Shown: positions 49,507 through 59,186, counted from the stretch's first letter. The stretch: 64,000 bases of DNA from SIG440 sp045646865 (GCA_045646865.1 JAZRLM010000018.1:62001-126000); one strand, 5' to 3'. A program made the numbers and translations. The notes: a model not told the origin generated them from the sequence alone.

Positions 49507-50709
49507 TTAGATATTAATTTGAGGATGCTTTTTTATCCTTTTCATCAGAAGCATTACGCCTATTACCAAAAGTATGGGGAATACGCAGGCAATCAGCAGT
49601 CCTGAGCTTATCTCATCGCCCAGCATTGACGAAACCATTCCAACCGTTGTGGGGCCAAGTGTACATCCCAAATCCCCTGCCAAAGCAAAAAGACCAAACA
49701 TCGCAACACCGCCTGTCGGATATGTGTTTGCCGCAAGTGAGAGTGTGGCAGGCCACATTATTCCTGCAGTAAAGCCGCACAGGCCGCAGGCGATAATCGC
49801 TGCAAATTTAAAGGGCAACACCGCCGCAAATATGTAAAGGAATACCGTTGCGATGCCATTCCAAAGCAAGTATTTTGCAAGGTTGATTTTATCAGCCATT
49901 TTTGAATAGAACACTCTGGAAAACGCCAGCATAAGTGCAAATGTGCAAGGGCCTAATATATCACCAAGAGTTTTTGAAATCCCAAGGGAGCTTTCGGCAA
50001 ACGCCGATGCCCACTGACTCATAGCAATCTCGGTTGCACCGCTGCAGAACATAATCAAAAAGAATATAAGAAAGCTCTTGCGTTTAAACAGCTTGTGCAT
50101 AGGCATTCTTTCGCTGTTTTCAACAATTTTGTTGATTGGTACAAAATAAAAATATACCGCATTGCAAAGGGGAACAAGTGCCCATAAAACGGCAATCCAG
50201 TACCAGTTTTCCTTGCCGAATAAAAACAAAAGAATATTTGTTATCAAAATGGTACCAACCGAGCCAAAGCCATACATAGAATGTAAAAAGCTCATAGATG
50301 CCGCCTTGTTATCCGAAGGACACGCCTCAACAATAGGACTCAGCAGAACCTCATAAACACCGCCCCCTGCTGAAAATAAAAGAACCGAAAAGATAATTGA
50401 GGCATAAGTGTTTTCCACGTGGGGAGTAACCAACCCAAGGAACAAAAATCCAAACCCTGCCAAAAGATTTGCCGCAATAATTGTTACACGGTAGCTGACT
50501 TTGTCAATAAAGAACAGCGAAATAAAGTCCATCGTAAACTGCATTATAAAGTTAAGAGTGGCAATTAAAGTTACAAGGCGTAGTGCAATGCCATAGTCCT
50601 GATTGAAAATAACAAACAAAAGGGGCATAAAGTTGCACACCATTGCCTGGACAAACGCGCCGATATAACAAGCGCGTTTTGTATGATTAAAGCCAAGTTT
50701 CTTTTCCAT
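49507..50709 (-). CDS. Major facilitator superfamily transporter
   Basis: The 400-residue protein has about 12 hydrophobic helices in two halves, with MFS loop motifs such as DFISLFFIDKVSYR (loop 2-3) and FYSKMADKINLAKYL (loop 8-9). Similarity is to sugar- or metabolite-type MFS permeases (FucP/NarK-like fold), but no substrate motif is decisive. The ATG at 50709 follows AGGTGATAAT. It is convergent with the amino-sugar operon, and the neighbourhood makes a sugar role possible. Confidence 0.88.
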   Translation of the reverse strand: MEKKLGFNHTKRACYIGAFVQAMVCNFMPLLFVIFNQDYGIALRLVTLIATLNFIMQFTMDFISLFFIDKVSYRVTIIAANLLAGFGFLFLGLVTPHVENTYASIIFSVLLFSAGGGVYEVLLSPIVEACPSDNKAASMSFLHSMYGFGSVGTILITNILLFLFGKENWYWIAVLWALVPLCNAVYFYFVPINKIVENSERMPMHKLFKRKSFLIFFLIMFCSGATEIAMSQWASAFAESSLGISKTLGDILGPCTFALMLAFSRVFYSKMADKINLAKYLLWNGIATVFLYIFAAVLPFKFAAIIACGLCGFTAGIMWPATLSLAANTYPTGGVAMFGLFALAGDLGCTLGPTTVGMVSSMLGDEISSGLLIACVFPILLVIGVMLLMKRIKKHPQINI

Positions 50710-50768
50710 ATTATCACCTGTAAAGTTGCATTTTTTTCGGGACGGCATCTGCCGCCCCGAATGGTTTA

Positions 50769-51971
50769 TTAGATAATTTTCTTTGCCTCAAGATAGAAGC
50801 GCTTTTCGTTTGCCTCGCCCATCGAGAATGTCTTTCTTGGCAAAGCACCGTCTACAATAACTGTTTCAAAAAGCTCCGATTTTTGCGGACAAGGAAGCAA
50901 AAATCCTACCGCATCATCCCTGTCAGAGAGCTGTCTTACCACATCATCGCCGTGTATGTAGTCAAGCTCGTAACCCATACTGTCAAGGAAGTTCTGGAGT
51001 GTTCCAACCGTCAGGTTTGATGAAGGATTGGTCACATAAACACTTTCGGTCTGTTCGCCCGAAACAAGAACTATCTCCTGCGCTCCGTCGGATATAGCTT
51101 CTGAAATCTGATAGTATTCAGCAAGTGCCGTCTTCACCTCTGCCATACCCTTGCCGAAGACAACTCGATGGATAGGTTCAAATTCAAGAGCCTCGTCGTG
51201 AATATTTTCAAGCTCCACAAGACAGAATCTTGCTGGGTGGTTCTGCTGTTCCTCCTCTGTCAGGGTCTTTTTCAGATTGTCCCAACAGGTTTTGGCAGTT
51301 GCCAAAGAATGGTTTCCGTCACCTACGGCAAATACAAGGTTGTCGGGTGCATCCTTTGCAAACTTATTGATTCTGCCGATTACGGCATCTGCCTCGTCGC
51401 CGCGGATGTGCCAGCCTGCAATATGTCCGCCGCCTTCCATAAGGTCAAAGTCATAAAGAGGCTTGGTCTTTTCGATTCCGCCGATGATATAATCCGCAGT
51501 ATCATCAATCAGCAAAATTGCGTGAGGAAGTTCAAGGGGTGCATTCTCACGGATTTTAACTCTGGGTGGAATTCTTGAAAGAATTGTACCCTCGGTTGCA
51601 CGAATTGCACTTTTTGAGCCCTTTGAGAAATCATATTCTTCAAGGTCAATCGCACCCACAACACCACGGCGGATTTTGCCGCTGTTCATTGTTCTTTCAA
51701 CATAAATCAAACTGTCCTCTAATGCAACAAATATATCCTTTGCAAGATATTCGTCCATTGCATTGTTGATAGCATTGATTCTTGCATCGCCCTCTGACAA
51801 AAATGCCTCGGGGTATACAATATTAAGTGTCGAAGGTGTATCGCCTACAAATTCTTTAACTCTCTCCCAGTATTCGGGCTGAGCAGTATACTGGTCGCAG
51901 GCAACAGTGCTCCATTTTTCCATATCAATATATTCGGGCAGAAGTATGTCTGCTTTGTTAAAAATACTCAT
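50769..51971 (-). CDS. DUF1015 family protein
   Basis: The 400-residue protein matches DUF1015: an N-terminal domain (DKADILLPEYI-like start, PSTLNIVYPEAFLSEGDAR near residue 50) and the conserved VFAVGDGNHSLATAKTCWD near residue 215. Function is unproven; some members act as serine kinases (SbnI-like, ADP-dependent Ser kinases), and the GDGNH motif is the signature of that group. The ATG at 51971 follows GAGGAGG and lies 14 bases after the metG stop. It may be co-transcribed with metG. Confidence 0.88.
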   Translation of the reverse strand: MSIFNKADILLPEYIDMEKWSTVACDQYTAQPEYWERVKEFVGDTPSTLNIVYPEAFLSEGDARINAINNAMDEYLAKDIFVALEDSLIYVERTMNSGKIRRGVVGAIDLEEYDFSKGSKSAIRATEGTILSRIPPRVKIRENAPLELPHAILLIDDTADYIIGGIEKTKPLYDFDLMEGGGHIAGWHIRGDEADAVIGRINKFAKDAPDNLVFAVGDGNHSLATAKTCWDNLKKTLTEEEQQNHPARFCLVELENIHDEALEFEPIHRVVFGKGMAEVKTALAEYYQISEAISDGAQEIVLVSGEQTESVYVTNPSSNLTVGTLQNFLDSMGYELDYIHGDDVVRQLSDRDDAVGFLLPCPQKSELFETVIVDGALPRKTFSMGEANEKRFYLEAKKII

Positions 51972-51985
51972 AATGTCCTCCTCAA

Positions 51986-53914
51986 TCAAACCAATTGTGC
52001 GCCGCTTTGAATACTCTCATCCACAGTTATAACATTAAGGCTATCCTTATATTCAGCACTTAAAATCATTCCGTTCGACTCTAAACCCATCATCTTTCTT
52101 GGCGGGAAGTTTGCAACAAACAGAACATTCTTGCCAATCATTTCCTCGGGCTTGCAGAACTTTGCAACGCCTGATAAAATCTGTCTGGTTTCGCTGCCTG
52201 TCTCAATAATAAATCTCAAAAGCTTTGATGATTTGGGAACAGGCTCACATTCAAGCACCTTGCCCACACGGATGTCAAGGTCAAGGAATTTTTCAAAGTC
52301 GATGTCTGCCTTGAATGGCTCGATTTCGATTGCAGGAGCTTTACCTGCCGCATTTTCTTCTTCGATTTCCGCAAGCTTCTTTTCTGCATCAATTCTTGCA
52401 AAAAGCATTGCCGCCTCGCCAACTCTTTGACCTGCCTCTGCTGAGCCAAAGTTCACAAGCTGGTCAAGAGTATATGCATCTGCACCAAGTGCCGCAGTCA
52501 GCTTTTCGGCAGTTTCGGGCATAAATGGTGCAAGGAGTGATGCAATCCAGCGAAGAGCCTCAACAAGATTATACATAACCGTCTTTAATGTGCCGATTTG
52601 TGCCTCATCCTTGGCAAGTGTCCAAGGCATTGTTTCGTCAATATACTTATTTGCACGGTTCGCAATTGTCCACAGTGCCTCCAGAGCATCTGCTGTACGG
52701 TATTCATCCATCAATGCAACAACATCAGCCTTTGCCTTTTCGGCAACTGCCGCTAAATCTGCATCAAAGTCGGTTGCGGTTTCCTTGTTGGGAACAATTC
52801 CGTCAAAATATTTATTCACCATAGCAACTGTACGGTTTGCAAGGTTGCCCAATACATTTGCAAGGTCGGTGTTATATGAGCTTACAATCTTTTCGTATGT
52901 GATTGTGCCGTCCTGAGCATAGGGCATCTCGCGAAGGAGATAGTATCTGATTGCATCGGTGCCAAAATGACGAACCAAATCGTCGGCATAGATAACGTTG
53001 CCCAATGATTTGCTCATCTTATCCTCGCCGCTTAAAAGCCAGGGATGACCAAATACCTTCTTGGGAAGTGGCTCACCAAGAGCCATCAGGAATATGGGCC
53101 AGTAAATTGTGTGGAATCTCAAGATATCCTTACCTATAATATGCACATCTGCAGGCCAGTATTTATTGTACAATTCACCCTTTGAATCGGGAGTGTAGCC
53201 AAGTGCATTGATATAGTTTGTAAGCGCATCAAGCCATACATAAATGGTGTGCTTATCATCAAATGTAACGGGAATACCCCATTTGATGCTTGTTCGTGAT
53301 ACACACAAATCCTGAATACCCGGTTTGATGAAGTTGTTTATCATTTCCTTCTTTCTGGATTCGGGCTGAATGAAATCAGGGTTTTCCTCGATATGTTTTT
53401 CAAGTGCCGCCTGATACTTGCTCATTTTAAAGAAGTATGCCTCCTCGTTGCCCTTGTGAACTTCACGGCCGCAGTCGGGGCACTTGCCGTCAACAAGCTG
53501 GGTATCTGTCCAGAAGGATTCGCATGGGGTGCAGTACCAGCCTGTGTAGGAATCCTTGTAGATGTCGCCCTGGTCATAGAGTTTTTTGAAAATCTTCTGC
53601 ACACTGTCCACGTGGTAATCGTCGGTTGTTCTGATGAATTTGTCGTATGATGAATTCATCAAATCCCAGATTGTGCGGATTTCGCCTGCAACACCGTCAA
53701 CGTACTGCTGTGGTGAAATGCCTGCCTCGTTTGCAAGCTGTTCAATCTTTTGGCCGTGCTCGTCTGTACCTGTAAGGAAGAACACGTCATAACCCTCAAA
53801 TCTTTTAAATCTGGCAATGGCATCTGCCAGAACAACCTCATAGGTGTTGCCGATATGGGGCTTTCTTGAAGTATATGCAATAGCTGTTGTCAGATAGAAT
53901 TTTTTCTTTTCCAT
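51986..53914 (-). CDS. metG: Methionyl-tRNA synthetase with C-terminal tRNA-binding domain
   Basis: The 642-residue class I synthetase charges tRNA-Met in the cytosol. The HIGH-like site is TSRKPHIGNTYE, the zinc knuckle CTPCESFWTDTQ with CPDCGR (about 125-150), and the KMSKS loop SGEDKMSKSLGN near residue 298. Residues 535-642 form the EMAP/Arc1p-like OB-fold that aids dimerisation and tRNA binding (LRFIIETGSETRQILSG). ATG 53914 is chosen; an in-frame ATG four codons upstream overlaps GAAAGG. No T-box is visible upstream; the spacer to ruvB holds no gene. Confidence 0.96.
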   Translation of the reverse strand: MEKKKFYLTTAIAYTSRKPHIGNTYEVVLADAIARFKRFEGYDVFFLTGTDEHGQKIEQLANEAGISPQQYVDGVAGEIRTIWDLMNSSYDKFIRTTDDYHVDSVQKIFKKLYDQGDIYKDSYTGWYCTPCESFWTDTQLVDGKCPDCGREVHKGNEEAYFFKMSKYQAALEKHIEENPDFIQPESRKKEMINNFIKPGIQDLCVSRTSIKWGIPVTFDDKHTIYVWLDALTNYINALGYTPDSKGELYNKYWPADVHIIGKDILRFHTIYWPIFLMALGEPLPKKVFGHPWLLSGEDKMSKSLGNVIYADDLVRHFGTDAIRYYLLREMPYAQDGTITYEKIVSSYNTDLANVLGNLANRTVAMVNKYFDGIVPNKETATDFDADLAAVAEKAKADVVALMDEYRTADALEALWTIANRANKYIDETMPWTLAKDEAQIGTLKTVMYNLVEALRWIASLLAPFMPETAEKLTAALGADAYTLDQLVNFGSAEAGQRVGEAAMLFARIDAEKKLAEIEEENAAGKAPAIEIEPFKADIDFEKFLDLDIRVGKVLECEPVPKSSKLLRFIIETGSETRQILSGVAKFCKPEEMIGKNVLFVANFPPRKMMGLESNGMILSAEYKDSLNVITVDESIQSGAQLV

Positions 53915-54113
53915 TTGTATTTTCATCCTTTCAATGTTTTTATTCAATCATCATTTCCGTTTTAACCTCTGAGGCGAGTGGAACTGAAAAACATACGCCG
54001 ATAGGTCGCAGAGTTTAAATCGAGAAAATTTTTCGTCAGACAAGCCTGAAACGGAGCAAATGCTTTGTGCCTTTGCGAGTATTCAGGCGCAGTATGGCGG
54101 ACAATTTACCGAG
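53915..54113. other. Spacer between ruvB and metG without a recognised feature
   Basis: These 199 bases hold no open frame with a ribosome site, no T-box consensus and no clean terminator. A weak CGAGAAAATTTTTCG palindrome lies near 54021. Part of the plus strand (54060-54120) has coding-like composition but no start context, so it may be a decayed fragment. Confidence 0.4.
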
Positions 54114-55142
54114 TTAAACCGTATGGTTTTCGGCTCCTCTCGGCTCAAACCCAAAGTGTTCGTATGCAGGTCTTGTCACTACTCGTCCTCTTGGTGTTCG
54201 GTTGATAAAGCCAATCTGCATAAGATATGGTTCGTAAACATCCTCAATAGTGTCGCTGTCCTCGCCCACCGTTGCAGCAATGGTATCAAGACCGACGGGG
54301 CCGCCGTCATAAAAGTTTATAATTGCCTCAATCATAGTTTTGTCAACACGATCAAGTCCAAGCTTGTCAATTTCAAGACGTTTAAGAGCAAAATCCGCAA
54401 CCTGATCAGTTATAACTCCGTTTGCCTCAACCTCCGCAAAGTCGCGGACACGTTTCAGCAAGCGGTTTGCAATTCGGGGAGTCCCACGTGAACGTGATGC
54501 GATTTCTGCCGCACCTTTTGGGGTAATTTCAATCCCCAAAATCCCTGCCGAGCGCTCAATAATCTGCTGAAGCTCGCCGTTGGTATACATTTCAAGTCGG
54601 CTGATAACACCAAATCTGTCACGGAGTGGTGCTGTCAGCGCACCTGCCTTGGTGGTTGCACCAATGAGCGTGAATTTGGGAAGGTCAAGCCGTATGGAAC
54701 GTGCCGAAGGACCTTTACCAATAATTATATCCAGTGCACCGTCTTCCATTGCAGGATAAAGAATTTCTTCAACACTGCGGTTAAGACGGTGAATTTCGTC
54801 AATAAATAAAATATCGTTTTCCGAAAGGTTGGTAAGGAGTGCCGCCAAATCCCCCTGCTTTTCGATTGCGGGCCCTGATGTGATGCGGATGTTAACCCCC
54901 ATCTCGTTGGCAATAATCCCTGCCAGAGTGGTTTTACCCAAACCCGGGGGACCGTAAAGCAGAACGTGGTCGAGAGACTCATTCCTCTTTTTTGCCGCCT
55001 CCATAAAAACCTTCAGGTTTTCCTTTGCCTTGGTCTGCCCGATATAATCACAAAGCAGTTTAGGGCGAAGACTGTATTCAATTTCGTTGTCACCGTGTAT
55101 TTCGCAGGTAGTTACTATTCTGTTTTCCAATTCAAAATCCAT
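54114..55142 (-). CDS. ruvB: Holliday junction branch-migration motor RuvB
   Basis: The 342-residue AAA+ ATPase has Walker A LLYGPPGLGKTTLAG near residue 60, Walker B LFIDEIHRLNRSVEE near residue 107, sensor motifs IGATTKAGAL and the arginine-finger region LRDRFGV, plus a C-terminal winged helix (YEPYLMQIGFINRTPRGRVV). It forms hexameric rings that move Holliday junctions with RuvA. It follows ruvA by six bases. Length and motifs are canonical. Confidence 0.98.
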   Translation of the reverse strand: MDFELENRIVTTCEIHGDNEIEYSLRPKLLCDYIGQTKAKENLKVFMEAAKKRNESLDHVLLYGPPGLGKTTLAGIIANEMGVNIRITSGPAIEKQGDLAALLTNLSENDILFIDEIHRLNRSVEEILYPAMEDGALDIIIGKGPSARSIRLDLPKFTLIGATTKAGALTAPLRDRFGVISRLEMYTNGELQQIIERSAGILGIEITPKGAAEIASRSRGTPRIANRLLKRVRDFAEVEANGVITDQVADFALKRLEIDKLGLDRVDKTMIEAIINFYDGGPVGLDTIAATVGEDSDTIEDVYEPYLMQIGFINRTPRGRVVTRPAYEHFGFEPRGAENHTV

Positions 55143-55148
55143 AAGGCG

Positions 55149-55754
55149 TTAACCTCTCATAAGTTTTTTAAGGGCTTCCTTCACAATTTCCTCAACTGTT
55201 CCGCGGACGCCCGAAACCGCTCCCTTTGCTTCCTGTGCGGAATAGCCAAGCACCATAAGGGCACTTACCGCTTCGTCGGCCTCAGAATCGCCGCCGTGGT
55301 ATACGTCAACGACCTCCTCGGTTGAAATATTTCCTATATCCACACCCTTGAACTTATCCTTAAGCTCAAGAACAATTCTTTCGGCACCCTTGGCGCCAAG
55401 ACCGGGGGTTTTGCTTGCAATATACTTAAAATCGTTTGTCACAACGCATAAAGCAAATTTAGAGGGCGAAATGTTTGAAAGCAGTGAAATGGCGGTTTTG
55501 GCACCAACCCTTGACACCCCGATAATCATTTCAAAAAGGTTAAGCTCCTCTAGGGTTGCAAATCCGTAAAGGTCAAATATATCGGCAGATGCCTTGAAGT
55601 TTGCATAGGTATAAAGCTTTACCGAAGAGCCAACCTCGCCTATTGTTTCAAGAGTTTTGGTGCTTGCATAAAGACGGTAGCCAATGCCACCGTTGTCAAT
55701 AACCGCAAAGCTCTCGGTTTTAGCGGCAACTGTACCCGATATATAATAAAACAT
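55149..55754 (-). CDS. ruvA: Holliday junction DNA-binding protein RuvA
   Basis: The 201-residue protein has the N-terminal OB fold (MFYYISGTVAAKTESFAVID), helix-hairpin-helix motifs in the middle (LFEMIIGVSRVGAKTAISLL and PGLGAKGAERIVLELKDKF) and a C-terminal UBA-like domain that binds RuvB. It clamps the four-way junction as a tetramer. The ATG at 55754 follows GAAAGG; extensions upstream of it lack similarity. It is the middle gene of ruvC-ruvA-ruvB. Confidence 0.96.
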   Translation of the reverse strand: MFYYISGTVAAKTESFAVIDNGGIGYRLYASTKTLETIGEVGSSVKLYTYANFKASADIFDLYGFATLEELNLFEMIIGVSRVGAKTAISLLSNISPSKFALCVVTNDFKYIASKTPGLGAKGAERIVLELKDKFKGVDIGNISTEEVVDVYHGGDSEADEAVSALMVLGYSAQEAKGAVSGVRGTVEEIVKEALKKLMRG

Positions 55755-55835
55755 AATCAATCTGCCTTTCGTTAAAATTCTAACTTTTAGTATATCATCT
55801 TTTATCCGAAAATACAAGCCATAAATGACATAATT

Positions 55836-56318
55836 TTACCATTTTGTTGCCCTGTATGAATGTGCGTGGCAGATAGCGATAGCAAGTGCATCGGCAGTAT
55901 CGTCGGGCTTGGGAACAGCCTCAAGATTCAAAATCGCCTTTGTCATCTGCTGAACCTGTGCTTTTTCGGCACGGCCGTAGCCCACAACCGCCTGCTTTAC
56001 CTGCAATGGAGTATATTCAAATATGGGAATACCGCAGTTTTTTGCTGCAAGAACAAGTACCCCCCTTGCCTGAGCAACATTGATAGCTGTTTTTTGGTTG
56101 CTGTTGAAAAACAGTTCTTCAATCGCCATTGCATCGGGTTTTGTTCTTTCTATTATCTCAACCGCATCGTCATAAATTGATTTTAGACGGTCAAACATAT
56201 CCTCGCCCGCCTCGGTTGTGATTGCACCGAAATCCACAACCTTAAAACGGTTACCTTCAAAATCCACAACCCCCACACCAACTATTGCATAGCCCGGGTC
56301 AATACCTAAAATTCTCAT
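55836..56318 (-). CDS. ruvC: Holliday junction resolvase RuvC
   Basis: The 160-residue nuclease cuts Holliday junctions symmetrically. The first catalytic Asp is D7 in MRILGIDPGYA, followed by AIEELFFNSNQKTAINVAQA (Glu near residue 67) and the C-terminal PDDTADALAIAICHAHS with the last acidic residues. ATG 56318 follows GAAAGGCGAAAC. It heads the ruvCAB run; the ArgR-box region for argG lies 47 bases upstream and may share control. Confidence 0.96.
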   Translation of the reverse strand: MRILGIDPGYAIVGVGVVDFEGNRFKVVDFGAITTEAGEDMFDRLKSIYDDAVEIIERTKPDAMAIEELFFNSNQKTAINVAQARGVLVLAAKNCGIPIFEYTPLQVKQAVVGYGRAEKAQVQQMTKAILNLEAVPKPDDTADALAIAICHAHSYRATKW

Positions 56319-56364
56319 AATGTTTCGCCTTTCATTTGTAAAATGCATATAATCTCTCGGATTA

Positions 56365-56378
56365 TGCATAAAAATTCA
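56365..56378. promoter_or_regulatory. ARG box 1 upstream of argG
   Basis: TGCATAAAAATTCA matches the ArgR/AhrC half-site consensus TGNATWWWWATNCA at every defined position. A second box lies seven bases further toward argG. Confidence 0.8.
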
Positions 56379-56385
56379 TAGTTTT

Positions 56386-56399
56386 TGCATAAAAATACA
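56386..56399. promoter_or_regulatory. ARG box 2 upstream of argG
   Basis: TGCATAAAAATACA also matches TGNATWWWWATNCA fully. The pair lies 20-54 bases before the -35 element. Confidence 0.8.
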
Positions 56400-56418
56400 A
56401 AATTTTTTCAAAAAAGTG

Positions 56419-56447
56419 TTGCATTTTTCCATAACATACATTATAAT
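56419..56447 (+). promoter_or_regulatory. Promoter of argG
   Basis: TTGCAT (56419-56424), 17 bases and TATAAT (56442-56447). A degenerate third ARG-like sequence, TGCATTTTTCCATA, overlaps the -35. Confidence 0.78.
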
Positions 56448-56501
56448 ATAAAACGTTGAATAAAACAAGTATTTTTTAACCAAAGAATTGGAGGTAATAT
56501 T

Positions 56502-57719
56502 ATGGCAAAAGAGAAAGTTGTACTGGCGTACTCCGGTGGACTTGACACATCAATCATTATTCAGTGGCTTAAAGAAAACTACGACTATGATGTAGTTTGT
56601 GTCTGCGGTGACGTTGGACAGGGTAAGGAAACAGACGGACTTGAAGAACGTGCAATCCGTTCAGGCGCACTTAAGTGCTATATCGAAGATTTAAGAGAAG
56701 AATATGTTAAAGACTATATCTTCCCCACTCTTAAGTCAGGTGCAATGTACGAAGGCAAGTACCTTCTTGGCACATCACACGCAAGACCTGTTATTGCAAA
56801 AAGACTGGTTGAAATTGCACAGAAGGAAGGCGCGGTTGCAATCTGCCACGGCGCAACAGGTAAGGGTAACGATCAGGTACGTTTTGAGCTTACAGTTAAG
56901 GCTCTTGACCCCTCACTTAAAATTATTGCTCCCTGGAGAATCTGGGACATCAAGTCAAGAGAAGATGCAGTTGATTATGCAAATGCTCACGGTATTGAAA
57001 TCCCTGTTACTAAGAAGGACCTTTACTCACGTGACAGAAACATCTGGCACATCAGCCACGAGGGTATGGATTTGGAAGACCCCTGGAATGAGCCAATGTT
57101 TGACAGCCTTTTAAAGCTTGGTGTATCACCTGAAGCCGCTCCTGACGAACCTACATATGTTGAAATCGGCTTTGAAGCAGGTGTTCCTGTTTCGGTTGAC
57201 GGCGAAAAGCTTTCACCCGTTGCATTGGTTGAAAAGCTCAACGAGCTTGGCGGTAAAAACGGCGTTGGTATTGCAGATATTGTTGAAGACCGTTTGGTTG
57301 GTATGAAGTCAAGAGGCGTTTATGAAACTCCCGGCGGTACAATCCTTTACACCGCTATTCAGGAGCTTGAATATCTGTGCCTTGACCGTGATACTCAGGC
57401 CTTCAAGAGAATGAGCCAGACTCAGTTCTCACAGCTTGTATACGACGGCAAGTGGTTCACCACTCTTCGCGAGTCATTGTCAGCAATGTACGACGAAATG
57501 GATAAGTACGTTACAGGTACAGTTCGCCTTAAGCTTTACAAGGGCAACTGCACACCTGCAGGTGCAAAATCACCTTATTCACTTTATAACGAAGAAATCG
57601 CAAGCTTTGGCGACAGCAAGGAGCTTTATAGCCACAAGGATGCTGAAGGATTCATCAACCTCTTTGGTCTGCCCCTGAAAGTTCGTGCAATGATGAAAAA
57701 TAAGAATAACGAAAAATAG
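56502..57719 (+). CDS. argG: Argininosuccinate synthase
   Basis: The 405-residue ATP-dependent ligase joins citrulline and aspartate in arginine synthesis. The N-terminal PP-loop VLAYSGGLDTSIIIQWL is at residues 7-23; GATGKGNDQVRFE near residue 118 and the citrulline-binding APWRIWD region are typical. GGAGG precedes the ATG. It is transcribed with argH, 59 bases apart with a hairpin between, from a promoter with two ARG boxes, so arginine should repress it through ArgR (not in this window). Confidence 0.98.
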   Translation: MAKEKVVLAYSGGLDTSIIIQWLKENYDYDVVCVCGDVGQGKETDGLEERAIRSGALKCYIEDLREEYVKDYIFPTLKSGAMYEGKYLLGTSHARPVIAKRLVEIAQKEGAVAICHGATGKGNDQVRFELTVKALDPSLKIIAPWRIWDIKSREDAVDYANAHGIEIPVTKKDLYSRDRNIWHISHEGMDLEDPWNEPMFDSLLKLGVSPEAAPDEPTYVEIGFEAGVPVSVDGEKLSPVALVEKLNELGGKNGVGIADIVEDRLVGMKSRGVYETPGGTILYTAIQELEYLCLDRDTQAFKRMSQTQFSQLVYDGKWFTTLRESLSAMYDEMDKYVTGTVRLKLYKGNCTPAGAKSPYSLYNEEIASFGDSKELYSHKDAEGFINLFGLPLKVRAMMKNKNNEK

Positions 57720-57729
57720 TAGATCTTGA

Positions 57730-57752
57730 CAGGGGCATCCTTGATGCCCCTG
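57730..57752. terminator. Hairpin between argG and argH
   Basis: CAGGGGCATC-ctt-GATGCCCCTG is a perfect 10-base stem followed by only AATTTC, so it may cause partial termination or stabilise argG mRNA. Confidence 0.65.
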
Positions 57753-57778
57753 AATTTCTGTATATAGGAGGAAAACCT

Positions 57779-59146
57779 ATGAAACTATGGGGTGGAAGAT
57801 TTTCAAAATCCACAGATGCGGCAGTTGACGATTTTAACTCATCAATCCGATTTGACAGCCGTATGTATAAGCAGGACATCCGCGGCAGCCAGGCACACGC
57901 AACAATGCTTGGCAAGCAGGGAATTATCCCAAAAGAGGATGCCGAACTTATAGTTAAAACACTTGAAGAAATTCTTGCGGATATTGAGAACGGCAAGGTG
58001 GAATTCACCATTGATGCCGAAGATATCCATATGAATATCGAAACAATTCTGATTTCGCGCATAGGCGATGTGGGCAAACGCCTTCACACCGGCAGAAGCC
58101 GCAACGATCAGGTTGCCCTTGACAACAAGCTGTACCTGCGTGACGAGTCGGAAGAACTGAAGGTTATGCTTGAAAATCTGCAAAGCATCATTCTGAAACT
58201 TGCAGAAGAAAACCTTGACACAATTATGCCCGGCTACACACATCTGCAAAAGGCACAGCCAATCACATTTGCTCATCATATTATGGCATATTACGAAATG
58301 TTTGGCCGCGACCTTTCCCGTCTTTTCGACTGGAGAAAACGTATGAACGTTTTACCCCTTGGCAGCGGTGCTCTGGCAGGTACAACCTATCCTCTTGACA
58401 GGCCGTTTGTTGCCGAGCAGCTTGGTTTTGACGGAATTACACAAAACAGTATCGACGGAGTTTCTGACCGTGACTTTGTTTGTGAATTTGCTTTTGTTCT
58501 GTCAATGATAATGGTTCATCTGAGCCGTTTTTCAGAGGAAATTATTCTTTGGAGCTCCAACGAGTTTGGCTTTGTTACACTTGATGATGCATACAGCACA
58601 GGCTCAAGCATAATGCCCCAGAAAAAGAACCCCGATATTGCCGAGCTTGCAAGAGGTAAGTCAGGCAGAGTGTTTGGCTCGCTTATGGGACTTCTTACAA
58701 TGCTGAAAGGTCTGCCCCTTGCATACAACAAGGATATGCAGGAGGACAAGGAGCAGATTTTTGATGCCCTTGACACCGTTAAAATGTGTCTGCCCGTATT
58801 TGGCGGTATGCTTGACACAATGAAGATTAACAAGGATGCAATGCTGGAAGGCGCAAAAGGCGGATTTACCAACGCAACAGACGTTGCCGACTACCTTGTT
58901 AAAAAAGGTCTGCCCTTCCGTGATGCACACGCAGTTGTTGGCAGAATGGTCGCATACTGCCTTGATACAAACAAGGTGATTGATGCGTTATCTATGGACG
59001 AATTTAAAGACTTTTCGCCACTTTTTGACGAGGATATTTACACAGCAATTTCACTTGAAACCTGCGTAAACCTCCGCAAAATCCCCGGCGGTCCCGCAGT
59101 TGAAACAATGCGTGCCGTAATTGAGAACTATAAACAATCCAATTAG
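57779..59146 (+). CDS. argH: Argininosuccinate lyase
   Basis: The 455-residue enzyme splits argininosuccinate into arginine and fumarate. It belongs to the fumarase/aspartase superfamily: HTGRSRNDQVALDNKL near residue 101, TIMPGYTHLQKAQPITFAHH near residue 153 with the catalytic-His region, and the signature loop STGSSIMPQKKNPDIAEL near residue 272. AGGAGG precedes the ATG. It completes the argGH unit and is followed by a strong bidirectional terminator. Confidence 0.98.
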   Translation: MKLWGGRFSKSTDAAVDDFNSSIRFDSRMYKQDIRGSQAHATMLGKQGIIPKEDAELIVKTLEEILADIENGKVEFTIDAEDIHMNIETILISRIGDVGKRLHTGRSRNDQVALDNKLYLRDESEELKVMLENLQSIILKLAEENLDTIMPGYTHLQKAQPITFAHHIMAYYEMFGRDLSRLFDWRKRMNVLPLGSGALAGTTYPLDRPFVAEQLGFDGITQNSIDGVSDRDFVCEFAFVLSMIMVHLSRFSEEIILWSSNEFGFVTLDDAYSTGSSIMPQKKNPDIAELARGKSGRVFGSLMGLLTMLKGLPLAYNKDMQEDKEQIFDALDTVKMCLPVFGGMLDTMKINKDAMLEGAKGGFTNATDVADYLVKKGLPFRDAHAVVGRMVAYCLDTNKVIDALSMDEFKDFSPLFDEDIYTAISLETCVNLRKIPGGPAVETMRAVIENYKQSN

Positions 59147-59149
59147 TTT

Positions 59150-59186
59150 AAAACACCGCAGAGCAACTAGCTCTGCGGTGTTTTTA
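59150..59186. terminator. Bidirectional terminator after argH
   Basis: AAAACACCGCAGAGC-aacta-GCTCTGCGGTGTTTT is a perfect 15-base stem with tracts on both sides; it serves argH and the convergent small gene. Confidence 0.93.

Noticed and set aside
51168..51578. 136-codon plus-strand frame
   Set aside because: Antisense to the DUF1015 gene; no start context.
53915..54113. Possible T-box leader for metG
   Set aside because: No TGGNACC-type box or specifier stem was found on the minus strand, and no terminator.
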